Positions 45,849 through 55,683 of a DNA stretch of 64,000 nt are shown here, piece after piece; the first letter of the stretch is position 1, and each line of letters starts with the position of its first letter. Under the pieces are notes generated by a model. The model did not search any database and was not told the DNA's origin. It saw only the letters and a program-made list of their open reading frames with translations. The DNA lies in the NCBI GenBank assembly GCA_958299035.1, contig CATQJL010000112.1:66929117-66993116 (forward strand), given 5' to 3'. Source of the DNA: Cylicocyclus nassatus. Lineage: Eukaryota > Nematoda > Chromadorea > Rhabditida > Strongylidae. Both the position numbers and the translations under genes were made by a program.

Positions 45849-46558
45849 CGGTTCATTTGGAGAGCAGAAAGTGAGGACACAAAATCAGTTAATTTTTGAA
45901 GCACATAGAATCCCTCATATCTTACGGCACAGAAGACATAGAAAAAAGTCGACAGTCTACGTCGATTCTCCATGATCTCCGCTTTCGAATGGTATACAGC
46001 ATGTTAGGGCCTCTTTGCTTCCCGGCTCCAAAAATCATTTGCTCCGGTAACCGATAAAAGCCAATACATTGGTGGAGCTGGGTTGGAGCAAGCTAATGGT
46101 AAATATCTCCACCCCATTTTTGAAAACTGGTTAGTTTTTTCGCCCAGCAACCTATATACCATCCGTCGACTTCTTTCTAGCCCCCCTCTACCGAGAGATA
46201 CACCGCATTTTATCTGAAAACATGGTCATTTTCAACAGCAGATTTCTGCCAAATGAAGACCTAATCACTGTCGATTGCCTATCTGTGTTAAAGAGCAAGT
46301 CTTCATTAACAAACGTGGACCGTCGACTTTCTCGTAGCATTCATCTGGAGAGCAGAAAGTGAGGACACAAAATCAGTTAATTTTTGAAGCACATAAAATC
46401 CTTCATATCTCGCGGCACAGAAGACCTAGAAAAAAGTCGACGGTCTACGTCGATTCTCCATGATCTCCGCTTTCGAATGGTATACAGCATGTTAGAGCTT
46501 CTTTGCTTCACGGCTCTAAAAATCATTTGCTTCGGTGACCCATAAAAGCCAACACATT
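45849..46558 (+). repeat. two direct 220-bp repeats 490 bp apart
   Basis: The sequence from GGAGAGCAGAAAGTGAGGAC to CATAAAAGCCAACACATT occurs at about 45,858-46,072 and 46,350-46,558 with about 95% identity. The spacer has its own unit tail (GGTGGAGCAAG), which reappears after the MITE at 47,279, so this is a roughly 490-bp tandem repeat whose second copy was interrupted by the MITE. Confidence 0.75.
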
Positions 46559-46561
46559 GTA

Positions 46562-47271
46562 TAGGTCGTCCCGAAAGTTTTTGCGCACAATTTTCAAAAA
46601 TTCATAACTTCTGATTTTTCCGACCGATTTGACTGCTTTCACTTTTAGGTGAAAGGTTAAGTCATGCTCTTTATAATGACATCTCAACGCTTACTAATGG
46701 TCATGTGTTGCATAGATAAGAGGGATAGAAGAAAAATGGTCAAAATTTGAATTTTTCGTGTAGGATCATGAAAAATCGGAAACTTGCAACAAAAATCGGA
46801 GCAGTCAGTATTGTAGGTTCCTTCACCAGCTCTTTATAACAGTGCAAAGTTTGCGCTGATTGAGGGTCTCTATGAAAAGTTATGATTTTCGAGCAAGCAA
46901 TACAAAAGGGCGAATTTGGTTTATTTTGGCATTTTTCAGGAAAATCATAACTTTCCATAAAAACGCTTAATCGGCGCAAACTTTGCACTTTTAGAGAGAG
47001 CTGGTGAAAGAACCTACAATACTGACTGCTCCGATTTTTGTTGCAAATCTCCGATTTTTTATGAAACTACACAGAAAATTTAAATTTTGACCATTTTTCT
47101 TCTATCGCTCCTATCTATGCAACAGATGACCATTACTAAGCTCTGAGATGTCATTATAAAGAAGATGACTTACCCTTTCACATGAAAGTGAAAGCAGTCA
47201 AATCGGTTTGAAAAATCAGAAGTTATGAATTTTTGAAAATCGTGCGCAAAAACTTTCGGGACGACCCAATA
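46562..47271. mobile_element. palindromic MITE, GGTCGTCCCGAAAG ends
   Basis: GGTCGTCCCGAAAGTTTTTG at the left and CAAAAACTTTCGGGACGACC at the right, inserted at TA. The two halves are inverted copies through CAATACTGACTGCTCCG and GCAAATCTCCGATTTTT. The same internal arms are used by the element at 55,684-57,171. Confidence 0.85.
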
Positions 47272-47530
47272 AGAGCGAGGTGGAGCAAGTTAATAGTAAA
47301 AATGTGCTATGGATTGACATCGTTATCAGCACTAACGGGAACGTGAGCTAACGCATCTATTTAAGTGTGCTTATCGTTGTTGTATGTTTATGTTTTTTTG
47401 GTTAGAAATGCGCTTTTGATTGGCAGTTATGTCATCATTATTAGCACACACTCAAAAAACTATGGGAGATTGGTGAATTTCCACACCTTCACACAAAAAT
47501 CCGCCCATTTCTGAAATCTATACTCTGTAA

Positions 47531-47570
47531 ACCTAGTGCTGAAGAAGGTCACTTTCGTGAAAACGCTCTA
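47531..47570 (+). ncRNA. hammerhead-like block of a PLE tail
   Basis: CTAGTGCTGAAGAAGGTCAC, then TTTCGTGAAAACGCTCTAG. It has CUGAAGA, a possible TCAC/GTGA stem II and AAAC, flanked by complementary CTAG words, followed by CAATAAATC. Order as in the other PLE tails in this window. Confidence 0.3.
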
Positions 47571-47748
47571 GACTCACTTTACCTAAGTAGAGAATGGTTA
47601 GTTTCAATAAATCAAAAACTTTAAGACATTCAGAAGAATAACATGTTATTAAAATATCCCTCAATGTTCTGGAAAGGTTGGCAGTTTGGAGAGGAAACGG
47701 CAGACAGAATACTTTACTAAATCGCGGATGACTCGCATGTGTTCCAGT

Positions 47749-48942
47749 TCAACAGCGAGGCAGAAGAAGAACCTTACGCCGACGAAAATGTTGTCGACAT
47801 TGATACAGAGTTGACAATTGAGCGAAGCTCTCTGATTTCCTACATAAGAAATCCAAGCAGATTGCCTAGTTTCAATGAGGAAATGTCCAGAAAGTCTATT
47901 GCTGATCTTCAGATTGCTGAAGATTTCAAAGCTGCTGAATTCACAAACATGGATATGAACAAAAGGAAGGTGTTAGTACAAAGCATAGCTACTGCTCTTA
48001 GATCCCGACTTTAGTGCGAATCCAACACTGTACTTTATGCTTTTGGAAGTTATTCGCCTTGTGACTTTATGACCTATGATATTGAAAAAAAACCAACGCG
48101 CAGTACCTACTTTTTTTGGCTATTCCGCAGATTTTGTTAAAGAAGAAGTTGAGCAGCTTTCTCATCAGTTAACAGGACGTATGCCAAAGGAGGTGAAGCC
48201 AGAGTTCGACAAGGCCCAAAAAAGTATGCAATATTTCCTTCTTGTGCTGCGAAAGCATATGCGATCTCGCTCTTTCCCCATTACTTACCGCAAAAATCTG
48301 ATGGACTTACTAGCAAATCTGGTTTCCATTCCGACTAGCACGGCAGAGGTGGAGAAAGAAATTTTCTATCTACTCTGTTATCAGAACACATATCAGAACA
48401 CAACGCAGAAGTCGTACAACGATGGAGCATCTAAGCAATTACTCAAGCAATTACTCAATTACCTTCGACTGAACATATTGTTATCTAAAAACTTTATTTA
48501 AAGGGTTGGTATAAGTGGTCCATACAGGCTGTTACCGTATGACTTTTTGAAATATCCTAAAAGATGGTATGAAGAAACTGGTCACCTACCTGTTGACTTT
48601 CCTGGTACTACCAGAGCGCCAGGAAAAAAATCACAAAAGCGCTTAGAAAAAGAAGAAAGTTTCAAATCTATTTTCGACTCAGAACGTTTTTGCACGCAAT
48701 TCTACTTCTACTCCGATGACTTTTTGGAGGAAGAAGAAGATTCAGGAAGCGAACTTGTTGTCTGTGACGTTAGCGATAGTAATATTGTTGATGATGATGT
48801 GCAGGAATTGAACTTGTTCCTAACTTGTACATCTTTTGGGATAAACCTTATTGCTTTCGTTTTTTGTTGGTGCAATGAAACAGGAGCACAGATCTTCATA
48901 GAGTCAATTTTTTTAAAATTTTTAATTTCTTTCAGAATTTAA
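47749..48942 (+). pseudogene. unrecognised protein gene, frame-broken
   Basis: Coding starts after an acceptor (GTGTTCCAG) with FNSEAEEEPYADENVVDIDT and runs to SIATAL. It then shifts frame into LLDPDFSANPTLYFMLLEVI, shifts again to SADFVKEEVEQLSHQL ... AQKSMQYFLLVLRKHMRSRS, and finally to SGPYRLLPYDFLKYPKRWYE and an acidic tail (FLEEEEDSGSELVV). At least three one-base shifts. A faint likeness of the AQK..M..F...LRK block to PRP18-type splicing proteins was noticed but is too weak to use. The real family is unknown to me. Confidence 0.45.
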
Positions 48943-49124
48943 ATTTTCTTCAATTTGTGCCTAAATAAGGTGCAAATTAGAGCTCTTCATACCACGCTTT
49001 TTTACCTTTTCTCTCTTCCTCCCCCCCCCTAGACTCACATACCCCCTTCACCCTGGAAGGTCGGGAACAGCCGAGACCCCGTTCATCTGGGTAGAGCCCG
49101 GATCCCCCTATCGCACCTATGAGC

Positions 49125-50137
49125 CGGTCCCACCAAAAGCGTCGTTGCCTTACATGGCCCGGCACGCGTTGGTTTGGAGCATTTTTGAGAACGAAGTCCC
49201 CATGATTTCGCGAAAATTTACGAAGTCTCTCTTGATGTAGAATTCAGTAGGGAAACCCTTATTCAATCAAATTAGAATAAAAAAGCGAAGAAGGCGCATT
49301 TTGAGGTATCTAATATAGCAAAAAGCAAAAAGAAAACATCTCGAGTTGACTAAAGGCTCTGTCATTGTGTATGGTAGCATTCTAGTGCTCAGAATGTCGA
49401 AAACCTCCTGGACCAAGCAAACCTGTGGCCTCACTACTGGCGATGCATTTTTCGCCACGTAGTTCAAAGACACCGCGTGTTATTGAAGCGCGATATCTAC
49501 CAACGCGTTTACGCTATTTTTGGCTCAAAAAAAGAGGAGAGGCAATGGTTTGATTCGCTCTCTTCACTATATGATAGATTTTTCCGTTCTAATCGTCCGA
49601 GTCAAAAATGGCCAAACCTTATGTGAACTCTCCGATATTTATGCTCCGAACCAACCCAGTTGGTTTGGTGTTGGTCTAAAAACCAACAAATTCGGCAACG
49701 GATATTGAGATACATGGGTTTTTGAAACTTTTTGTACAACATAGTTTGGAGTAATATTGTATACACATAGCCCAAATTTGGAGCCATGCGATTGTTTATG
49801 CGCGTAAACAAGCCATTTGTTTGTTTGAGTCTTGCTTTTAAAATTCGCGCGCTTACGAAAGAACACGTTTAACTCGTACAATTTAACATCATCGTTTTTT
49901 TTTTCGGCGCTCCCACAAGACCTTATAAAAACGACATCCCCATTGCTTCACTCAAAAACGAAGTTCAGTTTGATCCAGAACCACTTTTGCCGGGCCCTGT
50001 TGCCTTGTCGCCGCCACTTTCGCTTCGCGTTGAAGACTTTATGGCAGCCCGCTCGCTGCCAGTTCTAGCAAAATTTCTCAGCGGGAAGCGAAAAGTGGCG
50101 GCGACAAGGCAAAGACGCTTTTGGTGGGGCCGGCTGA
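49125..50137. repeat. palindromic repeat split by element C
   Basis: CCACCAAAAGCGTCGTTGCC before element C pairs with GGCAAAGACGCTTTTGGTGG at 50,108-50,129, and GTCGCCGCCACTTTCGCTTC pairs with GAAGCGAAAAGTGGCGGCGAC. The host is therefore a hairpin MITE about 0.17 kb long without element C. Confidence 0.65.
49153..49999. mobile_element. hAT-type element C, 0.85 kb, word GTTGGTT
   Basis: The ends CATGGCCCGGCACGCG and TGCCGGGCCCTG are flanked by TTGCCTTA and TTGCCTTG (8 bp, one mismatch; 49,145-49,152 and 50,000-50,007). The word GTTGGTT lies at the left tip (49,168) and inside (49,659), with GTTGGTC at 49,670 and the complement AACCAAC at 49,681. The right tip keeps only AACCA (49,979) and has GTTTGAT at the other unit. 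Inserted into one arm of a palindromic repeat. Confidence 0.8.
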
Positions 50138-50257
50138 AGGCCTTTGATTGTCCGAGTAGTAGATCAGGTCATTACTTGCTCAGTCCATAAAAACTGAGAT
50201 TTAATCACACTCATGTAGATACAATGCTCTTCGCATTCTTTCTTTATGACAAAACTA

Positions 50258-50400
50258 AGCGTCATAAGCATAGAGGTCTTTTGATCCACCAGTTGGTATA
50301 CCCACGAAACGACTCCAAAACATGTATCGTCATAAGCACAGAGATCTTTTGGTCCACCAGTTGGTATACTCAACAAAACTTTCAAAACATAATTATCCGT
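50258..50400 (+). repeat. two direct repeats, 75-bp period
   Basis: CGTCATAAGCAYAGAGRTCTTTTGRTCCACCAGTTGGTATAC-type units occur at about 50,259 and 50,328. Non-coding, with minor divergence. Confidence 0.7.
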
Positions 50401-50582
50401 CATGAACTATGTGGTAAACTGAGAAGTGTTCCTTGTTCTATTCCACTATCACTCCGATCTCCCATCCATCAACCCGAGGCCGTACTTGAACCTAAGAGTA
50501 AATCTACCTTAAGGTACTCTACCTCAAGGCACATTGTACCTTGATCGATTGGTATTGATCAATTTACCTTGAGGTACATTCT

Positions 50583-50813
50583 ATAGGGGCCTGCAGGATC
50601 GCGAGAGTCGGTGAGGTTGCGGCCATTGCTCGCGCATTGAGCTTTCTCGGTTTTTTTTCCTTTTAGACGTTTTTCTGCTCTCAGATGTAAGCTTACAATT
50701 ATTTGTGACGATTCCGAAAAGTACAGGATTCTTTGAGTGGTTTGAGGCCTTGAAGCATCCTGCGTGCGCAATGGCCGCAATCACCGACTCTCGCGATCCT
50801 GCAGAGCCCTATA
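50583..50813. mobile_element. palindromic MITE, CTGCAGGATCGCGAGAG ends
   Basis: TAGGGGCCTGCAGGATCGCG and CGCGATCCTGCAGAGCCCTA are inverted ends, with arms continuing through AGTCGGTGA and GCGGCCATTGC. About 230 bp, no coding. Confidence 0.8.
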
Positions 50814-50885
50814 CCTTTGCCAGCGTGCTATACAATGACGTTTATTCCGAGCACCCTATGACGTCTTAGCCGTGCTCTAACAAGG

Positions 50886-51331
50886 GAAGCTACCTAACTC
50901 TCGGCCTTTTGGCAAGAGACATATATATATTCTGAATCAGCTTCAAACGCTGATTCCAAATATGCTATTCCTAGCTGCCGAGCACCATTTCGAAGCGAGT
51001 TATGGGCTTTTTCCTGCGCAATGTTGGCATACTCATCAACTCATTGTCATCACGGCATCGTCATCTAAGAATACGCACTAATACATTGCTTGAGCTTCTT
51101 TAAAGTGCGAAAAGATTGAATTTGTGTTATTCCGATATCTCCGCGCCTTTTTCTTGCAGATTTTTACCTAAAGGCAGTCTTTCCATGTTCAGTAGTACGC
51201 CGATTCTGCACAAAGCCTATAATTCGCTTCGAAATGGCATAGGAGCAGCGTATTTGGAATCAGCATTTGAAGCTGATTCAGAACATATATGTCGCTTCCA
51301 AAAGGTCGAGCTGAGTTAGGCAGCTTTCTTA
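50886..51331. mobile_element. inverted-repeat element, TCTGAATCAGCTTCAAA arms
   Basis: GAAGCTACCTAACTC at the left and GAGTTAGGCAGCTT at the right. The arms (about 110 bp) contain TTCTGAATCAGCTTCAAACG and its inverse CATTTGAAGCTGATTCAGAA. No transposase. Confidence 0.75.
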
Positions 51332-52026
51332 CAAGTTGCTTATTGTCGATGAAACTCTTGTTAACACACATATCCTATGTGTCCCAGAAAGCTCCCATGT
51401 GAATCAGCGTGCGTACCTGGTGTGACGCTGCCTTTTGCTCTTTTTGACACGCGTTTCTCCTGAGATTCCGGCGGAAATGTCCGGGCTAACACGTTCAAAA
51501 GAGCGGAAGGCAGCGAGATGACTTGGGAATGGGAATCTTGCGAACAAACGATACCTACCTAGATTGTTTGTTGTCCTCCGGACCCAAGCTGACATGTTTT
51601 GACAGGAAGACGGTCTGAAGAATCCTTACATGTTCGAACACGATAAAATGAGGTTTCTCAAAAGTCAAAAGGTGGTCCCTAGCCATTTCCCCCGTTTAGA
51701 CTACATGTTTTGACAAAACGCGGGTTCGCACCTCGTCGAACTTATAAGGGGAGGATACCGAGCTGCAATGACATCGAAGAAATGTGTGCAGGATTTCCCA
51801 AAGTCTTTGAGCACAACTTTGCAACATTGTTACTTTGTTGATATCTTTCGCATTCGAACCAATTTTGCAGATGAGTTTGTCGTAAAGATGACATTACAAA
51901 ATAGAATCGTATTGACAAGACGAAACCATGAGTCTAAGGTTAAGCTACTTATAGATATCGTCACCCTCTTTAATGATCGTTACCATATTAGATAATAACT
52001 AAGCCTCGGACTTCAAAAACATCTTC

Positions 52027-52335
52027 AACACACACATTTATCCCTATAGCACCAAAACAAGATCAATATCAATAACCCGGGAAAAGCAAACAGCAACAGA
52101 ACAAATAAGAGCAAGGAGATCTGAGCCGGAAGACGAGGTGGCTCCGTCGTTGTACGATCCTTACTGTCTCAAAGTTGCTCATCCCTCTCTGTCTGGCGGC
52201 GTCTGGCGAGCAACGGCGTCGGGCAATCTGTAAATAAGTCATACGGGAATGGAATAATACAGTGATGGTGTAATAATGCAGAAAAGTAATAAGTATAGGG
52301 TTAAATATGCGAATATATGCAGATGATAATATCTT
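52027..52335 (-). pseudogene. downstream copy of the helicase 5' exon
   Basis: This sequence is about 88-90% identical to 53,786-54,100, the segment that encodes the N-terminal and transmembrane part of the helicase gene. The frame is disturbed here. It follows the helicase gene on its own strand, as expected for the start of a second tandem gene whose remainder is missing. Confidence 0.7.
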
Positions 52336-52442
52336 ACACCTCCCCCTTTAACAAGTGTCCGTCCTAGGACTCAGTATCGCAACATCGGCCGCATCTGGTT
52401 ATGGAAGGAGTTTAGATCGGTGATGACGCCAGCCTAGCGACA

Positions 52443-53996
52443 TCAACGGAAAATGGTGGACCATTTGTCAACATCCTGCAAGAAGGTAACTGAGCCAATG
52501 ATGGAGAGGCCGTCCTTACCACGGGACAATGCCACGTTCAGCCTTTTTTCATCCGAGAAAAATTCCTTGTGGTCCTTGTTTCTACTTGTGTTCTGGTTGT
52601 ACATAGAATGATCACTGAGTGTTCCGAGCCTTGTGCGCTATCTACCGTGCCCACTGTGACGCCAGTTGCCTGTAATGTGGACCCGCATAAGAACTTTTGA
52701 TCGCGGTACAGACAAATGACCAATTTATCATCAGCCTTCATGCCTACCGCCATGAGGTGACGGACGAGTACCAATACCGCATTTGCCTCAATTTCATTGC
52801 TGTGGGATCCAGTCACTGATTTCACCGAGAGACTCGTTACATCGACTAAAGCCACTGGAATGCGCCCTCAAGGCATTCGAGTCCTTGAGCACTAGGCGCC
52901 CGTCGTAGAACAAGTCCGAATTTAGGTGCATCATTTCCGCGTGCGGTCTATAGACCGTACTTACCGTGGTACATTTCCGTTCACGTAGGCTACATCCAAA
53001 ACGGGCGGGAGCTTACCTTTACCGCTAGCGGGATAGTGTGCACTCCAATGTAAGGTGGCAGCTGCTTGCTATCACCGATGAGGATAAAGCGCGCGTTCTG
53101 GAATCGCGACAGCATTGCCATTAACGCAGCTTCTGGGATCATGAAAGCTTCATCTAGGAGAACGCACTTCCGTGAGTCCCAATGGTTCTCCACAGCCCTT
53201 TTTTCGTTGTGAGAATTAGTGCAGCAGCGATTGTGCACAAGTATACGTTAGGCTTGTAGATCTTCAAAAAATGCGCCGCTAAGATTTTTACCTGCTCAAA
53301 TGAGTTTTCCTCTAGGATAAGTAACCTCTTGTGCTCATTAGATAGTACCTGTCTTTCCGTCCCTGCGAAGACGAATTCCCGCATTTCTTGACGACTTTCG
53401 CCAAACTGCTTGAACTTGCGGTACATCGTATCACTCAGGAGGTGACCGTGCGTGTTGTGAAAGTTTTCCATTAGCGTGTTCAACGCATATGGCGATTCGT
53501 TATCGGGGTCTGAAAACATTATGTCGTTAGCGCACCTGACTGATCTGACTGAGTATTGCGATTGTGCGATCTTTGATCCGATCGCATCAAGTGCACTGTT
53601 TTGCGGCAACTACGAGGATTTTCTCCTCTTTCTTCACTGCTTCAAGGGCCATAACTGCTGTGCAAAGTGATTTGCCGGCGCCATAAGCGCTATCAACGAC
53701 CATGATAGGAAGATTCTTGTTACACGTATTCACGGCATTAACCTGATGGCGACTGGGCTCTAATGGATTACCTGCACTTCTTCTAACACACACATATTCC
53801 TTATAGCACCGAAACAAGATCAATATCAATAACCCGGGAAAAGCAAACAATAATAGAACAAATAAGAACAAGGAGATCTGAGCCGGAAGACGAGATGGCT
53901 CCGTCGTTTTACGACTTTGACACGACTCCTCACTGTCTTGAAGCTGCTCCTCCCTCTCTGTCTGGTGGCGTCTGGCGAGCATCGGCGTCGGGCAAT
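52443..53996 (-). pseudogene. Upf1-like SF1 helicase with N-terminal transmembrane segment, frame-broken
   Basis: On the minus strand: PSRLPAQISLFLFVLLLFAF and PGLLILILF (membrane helix), LEPSRHQVNAVN (Q-motif-like), MVVDSAYGAGKS (Walker A), ILVVAANSALDA (motif Ia, after correcting one A), VLLDEAFMIPEAALMAMLS (Walker B, DEAF), LIGDSKQLPP (motif III), SDLFYDGRLVLKDS, GVTVGTVDSAQGSEHSVII (motif V) and EKRLNVALSRGKDG (motif VI), ending DVDKWSTIFR-stop. Frame shifts of one base occur near 53,596 and 53,206 (A runs), 52,868 (G run) and 52,585. An intron starts at 53,014 (GTAAGC). All helicase motifs survive, so it is either a recent pseudogene or has read errors. Upf1-type enzymes unwind RNA/DNA; a membrane-anchored version is odd. 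Confidence 0.75.
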
Positions 53997-54100
53997 CTGT
54001 AAACAAATCATATGGAAATGGAATGATACAGTGATAGTATAATAATGGAGGAAAGTAATAAGTATAGGGTTACCTAATATATACAGATAATATCCTATAA
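53786..54100 (-). repeat. direct repeat, upstream copy, with 5' exon of helicase
   Basis: Partner of 52,027-52,335. Starts at an acceptor (TTTACAG before ATTGCCCGACG at 53,996) and carries the Arg/Glu-rich N-terminus (ARRHQTEREEQLQDSEES) and the membrane helix. Confidence 0.7.
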
Positions 54101-54889
54101 GCTGAGTGAAGAGGACCCACTTTTCGAATGTAGACAATTTTGTCTTGATGTTTCGCTGATTTTCAATTATTAAAGAGCTAGCTTCACTCTAAATTTACGA
54201 TATACAAAACACCGGTTTCTCTTCATAGAATTGTAGAACTAAAAGATAAATTCTTAGACTGGTGTGCTGTCACTGGCCCGGAAAAGCTCACTAATTTTGA
54301 ATCAGTGCCAGATGTTGGCTATGGTGCTTGCATTTTTTTACTAAAACGTCGTTGGATAGTCACGCCGGTCACACTTTAATCACTGTTTTTTATTGTGCAC
54401 AAGAAGTTTATATATGTTTGGTTTTTGAGTTTGAAAGGTTTTTTTTCTGTTTGGTTTGCATTATTTATCTGTTATTTAGCCCCTTCCAAAGTCTGGTACG
54501 AGAAATGTTTCGAAAAATAGAAAGAAAATTTGACATGTCAATAACCTTAGGCTTGCAGACCTCAGCGATTTTTCAAAACCATGTGGCTGGCGCATGGCGC
54601 TTTCGCGCGCTGCGCTTTTCGGCTTTGGCACGCGATCTACTACGGGATGTACCTACTTGATCCGCTTGATCCGCTTCAACCACTTTGCTATCAGTCAAAA
54701 TAACGAACTGACCAATGGTGAAGTGGATCAAGCAGATCGAGTAGGTTAAATATGGCGCGTGCTTTTTGGACAGAGTTCTTTCGGCAAAGTTTGGCCGCTC
54801 CTATAGAAAAAGAAATGATTTTATTTTAATACACCTTTCCGTGCTTCCAACCACAATGATGATATTAGAATGAACTCTACTGCAATGCA

Positions 54890-55075
54890 ATTTACCTTGA
54901 GCTGTAAATCAAGGTACAATTTACCTCGGGTAGGAGAACGAACTCCGCTAGTTTGAATCGCCTGCGCGGACTACTGTTCCTGCGACGACATGCAACAATG
55001 TTGCAAGAGGATCAGTTGCCAGCGAAAGCGGGCTCAACTGGCGGAGTTCGTTCCCCTACTCATTTACCTTAAGGT
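54890..55075. repeat. inverted repeat with TTTACCTTGAG and GGAACGAACTCCGC words
   Basis: GAGAACGAACTCCGC at 54,937 is inverted as GCGGAGTTCGTTCCCC at 55,040. TTTACCTTGAG-type words at both ends also occur in a cluster at 50,505-50,580. A hairpin-type element is likely. Confidence 0.5.
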
Positions 55076-55683
55076 GTGATTTTCGTATTCATCAAAGTTT
55101 TTTTCTCAAGAGTAAACCTAGCTATGCCGGCATTATAAGGACTGATGTACATATCAGGGAGCGTGGCATGACGTATCTACCTGCGGTGAATTGCTTTTTA
55201 TGATCCGCACGTTATTCATACAAGAAACTTCTTGCCTTTAGGGTTCAAAGCATCACAGTTAGTCTCGAAATGGTTTTGTCTACGTAGTCAACCATCTCAG
55301 GCTCTAAGGCTTTTTATCTGACAAATCAATTATTTTTATGTTTCATTTTAGATTCATAATGTTCTTCCTCTAGCAATGAAACCTGCCTGTCTAAAGATAT
55401 CTCTCCTTGTTCGGTTACAGGCAATATCGCAAAAAATGGTCCAACATTTTCACAAAGCGTCGTATGAAACTGCGAAAGTATGAAGCAGCGCCCAAAAAAG
55501 ACTTGACAGCTCCAGTATCCTGAAGTCTAAGTATCCTAGGACACTAGCTATCGTTTCTGAGGTTCAGTTTTTTCGCTCCTGCTTATGAGAACTCGCCAGT
55601 ATGGGACTTCTTATTGCAGAAATGAATATTTTTCCCTGTAAGTTTCGTGCCAAAATTTCTCGTTACGTTGCAAAACCTCTACT

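Noticed and set aside
48076..48501. PRP18-like splicing factor
   Set aside because: Only a loose match of an AQK..M..F...LRK block; the strongly conserved PRP18 C-terminal motif is absent, so I did not use the name.
52027..54100. LTR retrotransposon with 300-bp LTRs
   Set aside because: The repeats encode part of the host-like gene, lack TG..CA ends, and no gag/pol or primer-binding site lies between them.
54328..54660. 110-codon plus-strand frame
   Set aside because: Hydrophobic and AT-driven, with no signal-peptide logic, splice sites or family match.
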